This document shows positions 53,265-61,804 of a DNA stretch of 64,000 nt, in pieces. Made by a program: the position numbers and the translations under genes. Below the pieces are notes generated by a model. That model was given only the letters and a program-made list of their open reading frames with translations. It did no database searches and had not been told where the DNA came from. The stretch's first letter is position 1; each line of letters begins with the position of its first letter. This stretch comes from CAXBCP01 sp047638395 (GTDB lineage Bacteria > Pseudomonadota > Alphaproteobacteria > MPNO01 > UBA830), in contig JBLIMV010000024.1 in assembly GCA_047638395.1 (NCBI GenBank), positions 1 through 64,000 on the forward strand, written 5' to 3'.

Positions 53265-53338
53265 GGTGCCGCCGGAGAGAATCGAACTCTCGACCTCACC
53301 ATTACCAATGGTGCGCTCTACCACTGAGCTACGGCGGC
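53265..53338 (-). tRNA. tRNA-Thr (GGT)
   Basis: Full cloverleaf on the minus strand, with acceptor GCCGCCG/CGGCGGC, D-arm GCTC-AGTGGTA-GAGC, anticodon loop TTGGTAA (GGT), T-arm GAGAG-TTCGATT-CTCTC, discriminator A and encoded CCA. The anticodon reads ACC and ACU threonine codons. Confidence 0.97.
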
Positions 53339-53418
53339 CATTTAAGACGCGGCGCACAATGCCACCGGCGGATAAAATGTCAACTGCGCCGATGGCAGTT
53401 TCACGATATAAAGTCGGT

Positions 53419-53577
53419 ATGACCAAAACACCCGAAAACCCCACTCAAAAGCCAGCGCGCCAACCCACCGCCAGCGAGGCCGACCGGCTCGAACGTCAGG
53501 CGGAAGCCTTGCGGGCGAATCTCCGCCGCCGCAAGGACCAGTCCCGCGGGCGCGAAGGGCCTGAACCGGAGTGCTGA
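53419..53577 (+). CDS. small conserved alphaproteobacterial protein upstream of murA
   Basis: Protein of 52 aa. Seen: a Pro/Thr/Lys-rich start (MTKTPENPTQKPARQP) and a basic helix ERQAEALRANLRRRKDQSRG. The pattern R-L-x-x-x-L-R-x-N-L-x-R-R-K is found in many short proteins encoded just before murA in Alphaproteobacteria. No function known; it may bind nucleic acid or ribosomes judging by charge, which is inference. The SD is weak. Confidence 0.65.
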   Translation: MTKTPENPTQKPARQPTASEADRLERQAEALRANLRRRKDQSRGREGPEPEC

Positions 53578-53735
53578 TCACCGGAGGATGACGGGCAGGA
53601 GCGGTAAACCTGCTGGTAAACGCCCGGTGGCGACGATATATATCCCTCACACAGAAGCGCTACGGCCAAACACTTCAAATTTAAGGACATTCGCGCCCCG
53701 TCGTAGAACAGTCGCGGGCGTGTCGGCATATCGGC

Positions 53736-55013
53736 ATGGACCAGATCGTCATACAGGGCGGAAACCGGCTTTCCGGTGAAATCCGCATCAGCGGCGCGAA
53801 AAACGCGGCATTGCCGCTTATGGCTGCCAGCCTGCTGAGCACCGAGCCGCTGACGCTCACCAACCTGCCGCGGCTCGCCGATATTTCGACCATGTCGAAA
53901 TTGCTCGAACAGCACGGCGTTACGGTGACCGAGGTCGAAGACGCCAAGAGCGGCATGACGATGACATTCGATGCCGGCGGGGTCGACAATACGGTCGCCC
54001 CATACGATCTGGTGCGCCGAATGCGGGCATCCGTCCTTGTGCTCGGCCCGCTTGTTGCGCGGTTCGGCGAAGCAAAGGTCTCGTTGCCCGGCGGGTGCGC
54101 GATCGGCACGCGGCCGGTGGATCTGCACATTCAGGGGCTGGAGCAGCTCGGCGCCGAGATAGAGCTTGAGGGCGGTTACATGACCGCCCGCGCGCCGAAC
54201 GGTCTGGTCGGCGACAAATTCGTTTTCCCTTTCGTTTCCGTAGGTGCCACCGAAAACCTCATGATGGCGGCGTGTCTCGCAAAGGGTGAGACGGTGCTGA
54301 CCAACGCGGCGCGTGAGCCCGAAGTCACCGATCTGGCACATTGCCTGGTGGCAATGGGCGCAAAAATCGACGGGATCGGATCGGACACCTTGACCATCCA
54401 GGGTGTCGCCAGCCTGCACGCCGCCGAACACCCGGTCGTTTGCGACCGGATCGAGGCGGGGACATACGCCATGGCCGCGGCGATCACCGGTGGCGAGCTG
54501 GAACTGAAGGGCGTGCGCCCGGATCTGTTGCAGGCGGCCTTCAAGATGCTGGGCGAAGCGGGGCTCGAGTTCGAGGATACGGCGGATGGCACGAAGGTCA
54601 GCCTCGGCGCCGGCGGGCTCAAGGGTATCGACGTGATGACCGAGCCGTTCCCGGGGTTTCCCACCGATCTTCAGGCGCAGGTGATGGCGCTGCTGTCGGT
54701 CGCCGACGGTGCCGCGATGATCACCGAGACGATTTTCGAAAACCGTTTCATGCACGTGCCCGAGCTGTCCCGCATGGGGGCAAACGTCAACGTTCATGGC
54801 GCGTCTGCTATGGTGCGGGGCGTGGATCATCTGACCGGCGCCGAAGTTATGGCGACCGATCTGCGGGCCTCGTCGTCGTTGATCCTGGCAGCGTTGGCGG
54901 CTGAGGGTGAAACTGTCATACGCCGCGTCTATCATCTGGACCGTGGCTATGAGCGGATCGAGGAAAAACTGGCTGCCTGCGGGGCGGTCATCGAACGCGT
55001 CCAGGAAACCTAG
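53736..55013 (+). CDS. murA: UDP-N-acetylglucosamine 1-carboxyvinyltransferase
   Basis: Cytosolic first committed enzyme of peptidoglycan synthesis, transferring enolpyruvate from PEP to UDP-GlcNAc; target of fosfomycin. 425 aa, normal length. Seen: ISGAKNAALPLMAASLL with the catalytic-site Lys/Asn, the mobile loop PGGCAIGTRPVDLHI whose Cys is the fosfomycin-sensitive residue, and MTEPFPGFPTDLQAQ plus MTETIFENRFMHVPEL-like ITETIFENRFMHVPEL. Weak SD. First enzyme gene of the block leading to hisG and hisD. Confidence 0.97.
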   Translation: MDQIVIQGGNRLSGEIRISGAKNAALPLMAASLLSTEPLTLTNLPRLADISTMSKLLEQHGVTVTEVEDAKSGMTMTFDAGGVDNTVAPYDLVRRMRASVLVLGPLVARFGEAKVSLPGGCAIGTRPVDLHIQGLEQLGAEIELEGGYMTARAPNGLVGDKFVFPFVSVGATENLMMAACLAKGETVLTNAAREPEVTDLAHCLVAMGAKIDGIGSDTLTIQGVASLHAAEHPVVCDRIEAGTYAMAAAITGGELELKGVRPDLLQAAFKMLGEAGLEFEDTADGTKVSLGAGGLKGIDVMTEPFPGFPTDLQAQVMALLSVADGAAMITETIFENRFMHVPELSRMGANVNVHGASAMVRGVDHLTGAEVMATDLRASSSLILAALAAEGETVIRRVYHLDRGYERIEEKLAACGAVIERVQET

Positions 55014-55052
55014 GTCCGGGATGCCGACGGGTAAAATAGAGGTACTTGAGTA

Positions 55053-55514
55053 ATGTCTGACAACGTCTCCACCGGAGAAGTGAAGCTTGCGGCAACAGAC
55101 CCGGAAGATATCGCTGTGCTGTCCGCGTTATTGCAGGACTCCGTGATCCCGATCAGTGAAATGATCTATCTGGCGGCCGAGAGCCGCTTTGCGCTGGTGG
55201 CCAACCGGTTCCGCTGGGAAGAAGCGCCCGCCGAAAAAGTCGCGGGCCAGATTTATGAACGGGTCCGCTGCGGCGTGACCTTCGACCGGGTAACCGCGGT
55301 ACGCCGCCAGAATTTTGATCAGGCGCAGCGTGGGCAGATGTTCGATTTGCTGGCCGTTGACGCAACAAGCGAGTATGTAGACCTCGTTTTTGCCGGTGGT
55401 GCCACGATCCGTCTCGAGGTTGAGAAGATTCTGTGCCATGCAGAGGATTTTGGCGATCCGTGGCCGACCCAGTGGCGGCCCGAACATGATCTGACGGAAG
55501 GATCGGCGACCTGA
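55053..55514 (+). CDS. DUF2948 family protein
   Basis: Protein of 153 aa, conserved in Alphaproteobacteria between murA and his genes. Seen: ATDPEDIAVLSALLQDSVIP, FALVANRFRWE, YERVRCGVTFDRVTAVRRQ and the C-terminal WRPEHD. These blocks define DUF2948. Soluble, no known function. It is in line with murA (39-base gap) and hisG (41-base gap), so probably in the same transcript. Confidence 0.9.
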   Translation: MSDNVSTGEVKLAATDPEDIAVLSALLQDSVIPISEMIYLAAESRFALVANRFRWEEAPAEKVAGQIYERVRCGVTFDRVTAVRRQNFDQAQRGQMFDLLAVDATSEYVDLVFAGGATIRLEVEKILCHAEDFGDPWPTQWRPEHDLTEGSAT

Positions 55515-55555
55515 GTGCCTTGCGCCGGGATTAAAGAGCCGAACAGGAGACAACG

Positions 55556-56221
55556 ATGACAACCGCGAATGATACCCTGCGCCTTGCTGTGCCCAAGGGA
55601 CGTATTCTCGAAGAGCTTCTGCCGGTGCTTGCCAGTGTCGGCATCGAGCCCGAAGCCGCGTTCTCCGACAAGCATGAACGCAAGCTGGAATTCGCGACCA
55701 ACGTGCCGAACCTGTCGATCCTGCGCGTCCGCTCATTCGATATCGCAACTTTTGTCGCTTTTGGTGCCGCTCAGATGGGGGTCGCCGGCCGCGATGTGCT
55801 GATGGAGTTCGATTATCCGGAGGTTTATGCGCCGCTCGATCTCGGTATTGGCTATTGCCGCATGGTGGTGGCCGAAAAGGAAGACGCGCTGACGCGGGAA
55901 AACCCCAAGCGGTGGAGCCATGTGCGCGTAGCCACCAAGTATCCCGAAATCACCCGCCGTCATTTTGCCGAGCGCGGCGTGCAGGCCGAATGTGTGAAGC
56001 TGAATGGCGCGATGGAGATCGCGCCCGCGCTCGGTCTGTGCCGGCGTATTGTCGATCTGGTGTCGACCGGCTCGACCCTCAAAGCCAATGGGCTTGTCGA
56101 GATCGAGGAGATCGCGACGGTCACCTCGCAGCTCGTCGTGAACCGCGCGGCGCTGAAGACGCGTTCGGCCGAAATTCACGGCTGGATCGATCAGTTCCGG
56201 GAGGCACTCGATGCCGCTTAG
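55556..56221 (+). CDS. hisG: ATP phosphoribosyltransferase, short form
   Basis: First enzyme of histidine synthesis, joining ATP and PRPP. 221 aa, the short (HisG_S) form that lacks the regulatory ACT-like domain and needs HisZ, not seen in this window. Seen: LRLAVPKGRILEELLPVL at the N-terminus, AGRDVLMEFDY, and the PRPP-binding VDLVSTGSTLKANGL. SD CAGGAG before ATG 55556. Its end overlaps hisD by 11 bases, so the two are coupled. Confidence 0.96.
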   Translation: MTTANDTLRLAVPKGRILEELLPVLASVGIEPEAAFSDKHERKLEFATNVPNLSILRVRSFDIATFVAFGAAQMGVAGRDVLMEFDYPEVYAPLDLGIGYCRMVVAEKEDALTRENPKRWSHVRVATKYPEITRRHFAERGVQAECVKLNGAMEIAPALGLCRRIVDLVSTGSTLKANGLVEIEEIATVTSQLVVNRAALKTRSAEIHGWIDQFREALDAA

Positions 56222-57503
56222 GCTGTCGGCATCGGAGCCCGGGTTCGAGGCGACCTTCGCGGAGTATATCGGGCAGGGACGTGAAACGGCGTCGGATGTT
56301 ACCGGCGTGGTATCGGACATTATCGCCGACGTGCGCGCGCGCGGCGATGTGGCGGTTGCCGAATACACGCAGAAATTCGACCGGCTCGATGTCTCGGGCG
56401 GCTTGCGGATCGACCCCGATCTGATCGCCGCTGCCCGCGACGCATGTGACGCGGACGAGATCGCGGCCCTTGAATTTGCAGCCGCCCGTATACGTGCCTT
56501 TCACGAGCGCCAGTTTCCCGAAGGGTTTTCGTTCACCGATGCCGAGGGCGTGCGCCTGGGCGCGCGCTGGACACCCGTATCGGCGGCAGGGATCTATGTG
56601 CCGGGAGGGACGGCGGCATATCCCAGTTCGGTCCTGATGAATGCGGTTCCGGCCAACGTGGCGGGGGTGCCCCGGATTGTGATGGTTGTGCCGACACCGG
56701 ACGGGGCGGTGAACCCGCTGGTCCTTGCGGCAGCAGAGCTGTCCGGGGTTGGCGAGATTTACCGGATCGGCGGGGCGCAGGCGGTTGCCGCGCTGGCCTA
56801 TGGCACCGAGACGATCGATGCCGTCGACAAGATTACCGGCCCCGGCAACGCCTATGTGGCAGAAGCCAAGCGCCAGGTATTCGGCGCTGTCGGGATCGAC
56901 ATGATCGCCGGGCCGTCTGAAATTCTTGTCGTCGCCGATGCCGATAACGACCCGGACTGGATTGCGGCGGATCTGCTGTCCCAGGCAGAGCACGATGCAT
57001 CCTCGCAATCGGTTCTGATTACCGACAGTGCGGCGCTTGCCGACGCGGTCGCTGAAGCCACCGAACGCCAGCTCGGCTCGCTGGCACGGTCTGATATCGC
57101 CCGGCGGAGCTGGAATACCCATGGCGCGATTATCCTGGTGCGTAACCTGGACGATGCCGTGCCACTGGTGGACAGGATTGCACCTGAACATCTCGAACTG
57201 GCGGTCGAGGCGCCGGATGCGCTCGCGGAAAAAGTGACCCATGCCGGCGCGATCTTCCTCGGCCGTCATACGCCGGAGGCCATCGGCGATTATGTCGCCG
57301 GGCCCAACCACGTTTTGCCGACGGCGCGCAGTGCGCGGTTTTCGTCGGGGCTCGGCGTGACGGATTTTATGAAACGAACGACGCTGGTGTCTTGCGATGC
57401 GGCCTCTCTCGCCCGCATTGGCCCGGCGGCGGTGACGCTGGCTGGCGCCGAAGGGCTCGACGCGCACGCGTTGTCGCTGTCGGTTCGGCTGGACGACGGC
57501 TGA
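56211..57503 (+). CDS. hisD: histidinol dehydrogenase
   Basis: Last enzyme of histidine synthesis, a zinc-dependent four-electron oxidation of histidinol with two NAD. 430 aa. Seen: YVPGGTAAYPSSVLMNA, IGGAQAVAALAYGTE, VDKITGPGN, the AGPSEILV signature, LSQAEHDASSQ with zinc ligands Gln and His, and APEHLELAVE with the catalytic Glu/His. Full length. Confidence 0.97.
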   Translation: MPLRLSASEPGFEATFAEYIGQGRETASDVTGVVSDIIADVRARGDVAVAEYTQKFDRLDVSGGLRIDPDLIAAARDACDADEIAALEFAAARIRAFHERQFPEGFSFTDAEGVRLGARWTPVSAAGIYVPGGTAAYPSSVLMNAVPANVAGVPRIVMVVPTPDGAVNPLVLAAAELSGVGEIYRIGGAQAVAALAYGTETIDAVDKITGPGNAYVAEAKRQVFGAVGIDMIAGPSEILVVADADNDPDWIAADLLSQAEHDASSQSVLITDSAALADAVAEATERQLGSLARSDIARRSWNTHGAIILVRNLDDAVPLVDRIAPEHLELAVEAPDALAEKVTHAGAIFLGRHTPEAIGDYVAGPNHVLPTARSARFSSGLGVTDFMKRTTLVSCDAASLARIGPAAVTLAGAEGLDAHALSLSVRLDDG

Positions 57504-57518
57504 CGGGCAGGGACAGTT

Positions 57519-57995
57519 ATGTCGGACGAAAGCAATCGCCTGTTTGACGTCCGTCTGGACGACCGCAATTTCGTTGCCCGCAATCCCGAAGTCGAACACG
57601 AGCGCCGGGTCGCGGTCTATGACCTGCTCGAGGACAATTTCTTCAAGATGGTTGAAGCCGATAACGGGCCGTATGCGCTGCGCCTGCTACGCCAGGAATC
57701 CCGGCTGATCTTTGAGATCACCGATGATGACGGTTTCCATTTCGCGGATATTCCGCTGGCCCTGTCGACGTTCCGCAAGATAATCCGTGATTATTTCACG
57801 GTTTGCGAAAGCTATTACGACGCCATTAAATCGGCGAGCCCTTCAAAGATCGAGGCGATCGATATGGGGCGGCGCGGACTTCATGACGAAGGGGCGGAGC
57901 TCCTGAAAAACAAACTGGCCGATTATGTCGAGGTCGATGAAAGTACGGCACGGCGGCTGTTTACGTTGATCTGTGTCCTGCACGTTAGAAGTTGA
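57519..57995 (+). CDS. UPF0262 family protein
   Basis: Protein of 158 aa. Seen: VRLDDRNFVARNPEVEHERRVAVYDLLEDN-type opening (in part: NPEVEHERRVAVYDL), RLLRQESRLIFEI, STFRKIIRDYFTVCESYY and IDMGRRGLHDEGAELL, the conserved UPF0262 blocks. Restricted mainly to Alphaproteobacteria and often beside hisD, as here (15-base gap). The function is unknown. It ends overlapping the possible TTG start of the next gene, the phosphatase. Confidence 0.93.
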   Translation: MSDESNRLFDVRLDDRNFVARNPEVEHERRVAVYDLLEDNFFKMVEADNGPYALRLLRQESRLIFEITDDDGFHFADIPLALSTFRKIIRDYFTVCESYYDAIKSASPSKIEAIDMGRRGLHDEGAELLKNKLADYVEVDESTARRLFTLICVLHVRS

Positions 57996-58000
57996 ACAGG

Positions 58001-58447
58001 ATGACAGATCTTCCTTCCAGCATTCTGTTTGTGTGTAGCGAAAATGCCTTGCGGTCGCCCATGGCCGAGGCGCTGACCAAGCACCGGTTCGGGACGTCCG
58101 TCTTTGTCGATTCCGTCGGTGTGCGCGATGGCGATCTCGATCCGATGGCGATCGCGGTCATGGATGAAATCGGTGTCGACATGTCTCGCCACAAATCGAA
58201 GCGGCTGGACGATCTGATGGACACCTCTTTCGAGGTTATCGTCACGTTGTCGCCCGAGGCCCAACACAAGGCGATCGAACTGACACGGGTGACGGCATCC
58301 GAGGTTGAATACTGGCCGACGCCGGACCCATCGGTGTCCGAGGGGCACCGGGACGCCAGGCTCGCGGCCTATCGCGATCTGCGGGACTACCTGATCAAGC
58401 GGATCGAGATCCGTTTTGGCGACCCGGAAGCCCCACCGGCCGGCTGA
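58001..58447 (+). CDS. low-molecular-weight phosphatase family protein
   Basis: Cytosolic protein of 148 aa with the LMW tyrosine phosphatase/arsenate reductase fold. Seen: phosphate-binding loop FVCSENALRSPMAEAL (C-x5-R-S), DMSRHKSKRL, and the general acid Asp in WPTPDPS. The loop differs from the usual CxGNxCRS. Common partner of UPF0262 in this order in Alphaproteobacteria. ATG 58001 is chosen; TTG 57992 is also possible. Substrate unknown. Confidence 0.88.
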   Translation: MTDLPSSILFVCSENALRSPMAEALTKHRFGTSVFVDSVGVRDGDLDPMAIAVMDEIGVDMSRHKSKRLDDLMDTSFEVIVTLSPEAQHKAIELTRVTASEVEYWPTPDPSVSEGHRDARLAAYRDLRDYLIKRIEIRFGDPEAPPAG

Positions 58448-58468
58448 ATAACCGGCCGGGAGGTTTTT
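58436..58468. terminator. rho-independent terminator with stop codon in the loop
   Basis: Identical self-complementary octamers CCGGCCGG at 58436-58443 and 58452-58459 pair around an eight-base loop that contains the phosphatase stop codon, followed by GAGG and five T. It ends the rightward murA-his block. The chemoreceptor gene converges from the other side. Confidence 0.8.
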
Positions 58469-58477
58469 GAATACCGC

Positions 58478-60676
58478 CTACGCGGCCTTCACTTGTTGCA
58501 GGAATGACTCCACAGCCTGGTTGAGCTGATCGGTTTGGGCATTCAGTTTGCCGCAGGCAGCCTGGACCTGGCCCGCAGCACTGCCGGTTGCACCGGCTGC
58601 CTGACTGACGAGTGAGATACTGGAATCCACCTCGTGGGTACCTGTCGCGGCCTGCTGCACGTTCGTTGCAATCTCCTGCGTCGCGGCGCCCTGTTCTTCG
58701 ACAGCCGCGGCGATCGAAGAGGCGATGTCGTCGACAGTGCGGATGGTGCCGCCGATAGATTCGATTGCGGATACAGCGCTTTGTGTCGCTGCCTGAATCT
58801 CAGTGACCTGCTGGCCGATTTCCTCCGTCGCCTTCGCCGTCTGATCGGCGAGAGATTTGACTTCGGTGGCCACGACCGCAAAACCTTTACCGGCTTCGCC
58901 CGCACGTGCGGCCTCGATCGTGGCGTTCAGGGCAAGAAGGTTCGTCTGGTTGGCGATATCCGTAATCAGGCTGACAACTTCGCCGATCTTTCCAGCGGCA
59001 TCCGCAAGACCGCTGATCTCTGCATTGGCTTTGTCTGTCTCCTCCACCGCCGCGCTTGAGCTCGACGCGCTTTGCGCCACCTGGCGGGTGATTTCCTGGA
59101 TCGATGCGGAAAGTTCTTCCGTCGCGGTTGCGACCGTCTGCACGTTGGCGCTTGCCTGTTGCGAGGCCGATGCCACTGTTGCGGACTGATTGGAGGTTTC
59201 TTCCGCTGTACGCGACATGGTTGCCGCAGCCGTATCGATTTCGTTCGTCGCTTCGGAGACGGACTTGATCACCTGTCCGACACCCGCTTCGAAGTCGGTG
59301 GCGAGCTTCATCAGTGTTGCGCGGCGATCTTCGGCAGCCTTTTCTTCCATCTCCCGCCGTACCGTCTCGAGACGTTCGTCCTGGGCACGCTTTTCTTCGG
59401 CTTTTTGCAGTTCTTCCTGCGCCACACGTGCTTCGGATTCGCGTTGAGCTTCCTGAAGTCGGTCGTTCTCGGCGAGTTTCTCCTGAAAAATTTTAACCGA
59501 ACCGACCAGTTGACCGATTTCGTCCCGCGTATCGTCCAGATCGACGACGACGTCTTTTTCGCCATCGGCGAGTCGACTGGTGATCTCGGTCAGGCGATTG
59601 ACCGGCGACACGATCGACCGGACGATGGCCCAGGCAGCGGCAATTGTCAGAAGAAATATTGCCGCAACGATAGCTGCCAGAACCATTAGGTCCTGCTGGG
59701 CATTCTGCTTGAGCTGCGATGTCCGTGTGGTTAGCGATGCAACGACCGCGTCCTCGACCTTCTTCAGAACATCGATCTTTTTTGTAATCGATGAGAACCA
59801 CTGAGGTGCTGTAACACCTGCGGTACCCTTTTCCGGGCTTTGCAATGCGATTTCGCGCAGCGTGTCCACAGATGCAACTTCAGGGCCAGCCATGGCTGAA
59901 TTGAAAATGTCCCGTTCGGTGTGTCCTGTCGCCAGTGCAAAGCGGGCAAAGTAAGTTTCCTGCATCGCGATCATCTTTAGAAATTTCTGATACCCGGCGG
60001 GGCTGAATTTTTTCTCACCGAAGCCGCCCGCGCCCATCGCACGTTCGATGCCGGCGCGTTCCTTGCCCTGCAGAAACGCCGTGTACGCAACGATCCGCGA
60101 GAGGATCTCCGCATTCTCGGTAAGCTCCTGCATTTCTTCGGCGATAGCCAGGAGCCTTCCGATTGTGGATGAATAATAGGTGGCCATTTGCGGGACGGTG
60201 GTGCTGAGTGCTGCCACACCCTCGCGTGCGGCCGGCAGCTCCTTAACGGATTGCTGCGCCTCCGCTACACGGTTTCGGAGCACTTCACCGAACTTGTCGT
60301 TGGAGAACCCGACAAACATTTTGGAAAGATTGCCGACTCTTTCGTCGGTTGAGGCTTGCTGACCGGGAAGTTCGGCACTGAACGTTTTGCCTTTAGTGCC
60401 GATGAACGCTGCTGACATGCCGCGTTCTTTCTGGAGTTCATCCACGAGCAGACTGCTGGTTTCAGCAAGCCTGACGAGGCTTTCGAGTTTGGTGTTGCGG
60501 TCGAGGACAGCCTTTTTCTCAAAAAGTGCCTGCCCCGCCAGAACAGCTGCGACCAGCAGCGGAATTGCAACGATGATCTGAATTCGAGTGCGAACTCTGA
60601 TATTTCCGAGAATTTTAGCGGCTTTGGCTCCTTTGATTGGGACGACATCTGTCTGCGCGCCTTCAATCGAAACAAT
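58478..60676 (-). CDS. methyl-accepting chemotaxis protein with NIT sensor domain
   Basis: Membrane chemoreceptor of about 732 aa. The frame is open back to 60688 but has no ATG, GTG or TTG until GTG 60445, which would remove TM1. A perfect SD (AGGAGG, 60685-60690) lies eight bases before ATT 60676 and five before ATC 60679, so a rare AUU/AUC start is proposed. Seen: TM1 near 31-52 (IQIIVAIPLLVAAVLAGQALF), NIT-type sensor from about 62 with LVDELQKERGMSAAFIG, TM2 near 330-352, HAMP near 353-402, coiled coil, and the signalling tip GEVVSLITDIANQTNLLALNA (in part). NIT domains sense nitrate/nitrite in known cases. Confidence 0.9.
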   Translation of the reverse strand: MVSIEGAQTDVVPIKGAKAAKILGNIRVRTRIQIIVAIPLLVAAVLAGQALFEKKAVLDRNTKLESLVRLAETSSLLVDELQKERGMSAAFIGTKGKTFSAELPGQQASTDERVGNLSKMFVGFSNDKFGEVLRNRVAEAQQSVKELPAAREGVAALSTTVPQMATYYSSTIGRLLAIAEEMQELTENAEILSRIVAYTAFLQGKERAGIERAMGAGGFGEKKFSPAGYQKFLKMIAMQETYFARFALATGHTERDIFNSAMAGPEVASVDTLREIALQSPEKGTAGVTAPQWFSSITKKIDVLKKVEDAVVASLTTRTSQLKQNAQQDLMVLAAIVAAIFLLTIAAAWAIVRSIVSPVNRLTEITSRLADGEKDVVVDLDDTRDEIGQLVGSVKIFQEKLAENDRLQEAQRESEARVAQEELQKAEEKRAQDERLETVRREMEEKAAEDRRATLMKLATDFEAGVGQVIKSVSEATNEIDTAAATMSRTAEETSNQSATVASASQQASANVQTVATATEELSASIQEITRQVAQSASSSSAAVEETDKANAEISGLADAAGKIGEVVSLITDIANQTNLLALNATIEAARAGEAGKGFAVVATEVKSLADQTAKATEEIGQQVTEIQAATQSAVSAIESIGGTIRTVDDIASSIAAAVEEQGAATQEIATNVQQAATGTHEVDSSISLVSQAAGATGSAAGQVQAACGKLNAQTDQLNQAVESFLQQVKAA

Positions 60677-60961
60677 GATAAATACCTCCTAAGTTTTAAT
60701 TAATTAGCATTCTTTGTATTACATAGTAATCACATATCGTGCCCCAGACCGCAGAATCTGGAAGGTATTCACCCGCAAACTCTTTGCCAATCTTCATAAA
60801 TTGGATGGGTATGATCTAAATATGCTTCTTAAAGTGAGGGCTGCGTTGGCTGTCACCGATCATCGTAAAATTTCGGCCGGCGCGCGTCGCTCTAAAGCCC
60901 TTGACCTTGCGCCCGCAAAACCGCACTTTCCCGCCAAATGTGAAACGCGCCAGGGGATATA
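60677..60961. promoter_or_regulatory. divergent intergenic region, chemoreceptor / infA
   Basis: About 285 bases, AT-rich on the left half (60690-60730), where the chemoreceptor promoter should lie, and with the infA promoter to the right. An 82-codon frame on + lacks a family pattern and overlaps the infA start; not called. No hairpin riboswitch was recognised. Confidence 0.5.
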
Positions 60962-61180
60962 ATGGCAAAAGAAGAACTTATGGAGTTTTCGGGTACGGTT
61001 CTCGAGCTTCTGCCGAACGCAATGTTTCGGGTGGTACTCGATAACGAACACGAAGTTCTCGCCCACACGTCGGGCAAGATGCGCAAGAACCGCATCCGCG
61101 TGCTCGCAGGTGACCGCGTCAATGTCGAGATGACGCCGTACGACCTGAGCAAGGGCCGCATCACTTTCCGCTTCAAATAG
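60962..61180 (+). CDS. infA: translation initiation factor IF-1
   Basis: Single S1/OB-fold protein of 72 aa that binds the ribosomal A site with IF2 and IF3. Seen: the near-invariant MEFSGTVLELLPNAMFRV, LDNEHEVLAHTSGKMRKN and RVNVEMTPYDLSKGRI. SD AGGGGA before ATG 60962. First gene of the infA, maf, RNase E/G, yacG run. Confidence 0.98.
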   Translation: MAKEELMEFSGTVLELLPNAMFRVVLDNEHEVLAHTSGKMRKNRIRVLAGDRVNVEMTPYDLSKGRITFRFK

Positions 61181-61185
61181 ACGCC

Positions 61186-61797
61186 ATGGTCCGGACTGCC
61201 GGGCCTCACAGGCTTGTACTCGCGTCGGCATCGCCGCGCCGGGTGGAGCTGCTTGCCCAGGGCGGAATCGTGCCCGACGAAATAGCGCCTGCAGATATAG
61301 ACGAGACGCCACAGCGCCGCGAGGAACCGGGGCCGCTGGCGAAGCGTCTTGCACTTGGCAAGGCCGAAGCCGTCGCAGCGGTGCAGGACGGCGCCTGGGT
61401 GCTCGCAGCCGATACCGTTGTCGGACTTGGCCGCCGAATTCTCGGCAAACCTGAGGGTGCAGACGAAGCACGGCGTTTCCTGTCCATGCTCTCGGGGCGG
61501 CGTCACCGCGTCTTTGGCGGCGTGGCGGTCATATCGCCCACCGGGAAGATATCGCGCCGGCTGGTCATGACCACAGTCAACTTCAAGCGGCTTGAGGCCG
61601 CAGAGATCGCTTCCTACCTCGAGAGCGGGGAATGGGAAGGGAAGGCCGGCGGCTATGCGATTCAGGGTCATGCCGGCGCGTTTGTCCGCGGCATCAACGG
61701 ATCGTATTTCAACGTCGTTGGATTGCCGCTTTACGAAACACTGTCGATTTTGCGAGGATCGGGTTTCGTTGCGCCTGTAGTCGCCCCCTCCGGATGA
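61186..61797 (+). CDS. Maf family nucleotide pyrophosphatase
   Basis: Cytosolic house-cleaning NTP pyrophosphatase (dTTP/UTP type) of 203 aa. Seen: LVLASASPRRVELLAQGG with the substrate-binding Ser/Arg, WVLAADTVVGLGRRILGKPEG with the catalytic Asp, and the GGYAIQGHAGAFV motif near the end. It follows infA by five bases. Maf of the YhdE type hydrolyses dTTP, UTP and modified pyrimidine nucleotides; which applies cannot be told here. Confidence 0.95.
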   Translation: MVRTAGPHRLVLASASPRRVELLAQGGIVPDEIAPADIDETPQRREEPGPLAKRLALGKAEAVAAVQDGAWVLAADTVVGLGRRILGKPEGADEARRFLSMLSGRRHRVFGGVAVISPTGKISRRLVMTTVNFKRLEAAEIASYLESGEWEGKAGGYAIQGHAGAFVRGINGSYFNVVGLPLYETLSILRGSGFVAPVVAPSG

Positions 61798-61804
61798 GTA
61801 TTTT

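Noticed and set aside
60265..60675. 136-codon minus-strand frame beginning at TTG 60675 near the same SD
   Set aside because: It is the shifted shadow of the chemoreceptor N-terminus. The other frame gives a proper TM1 and continues into the NIT domain. It would matter only if a frameshift error exists.
60714..60962. 82-codon open frame on + before infA
   Set aside because: Runs through the divergent promoter region, overlaps the infA start and shows no conserved pattern.
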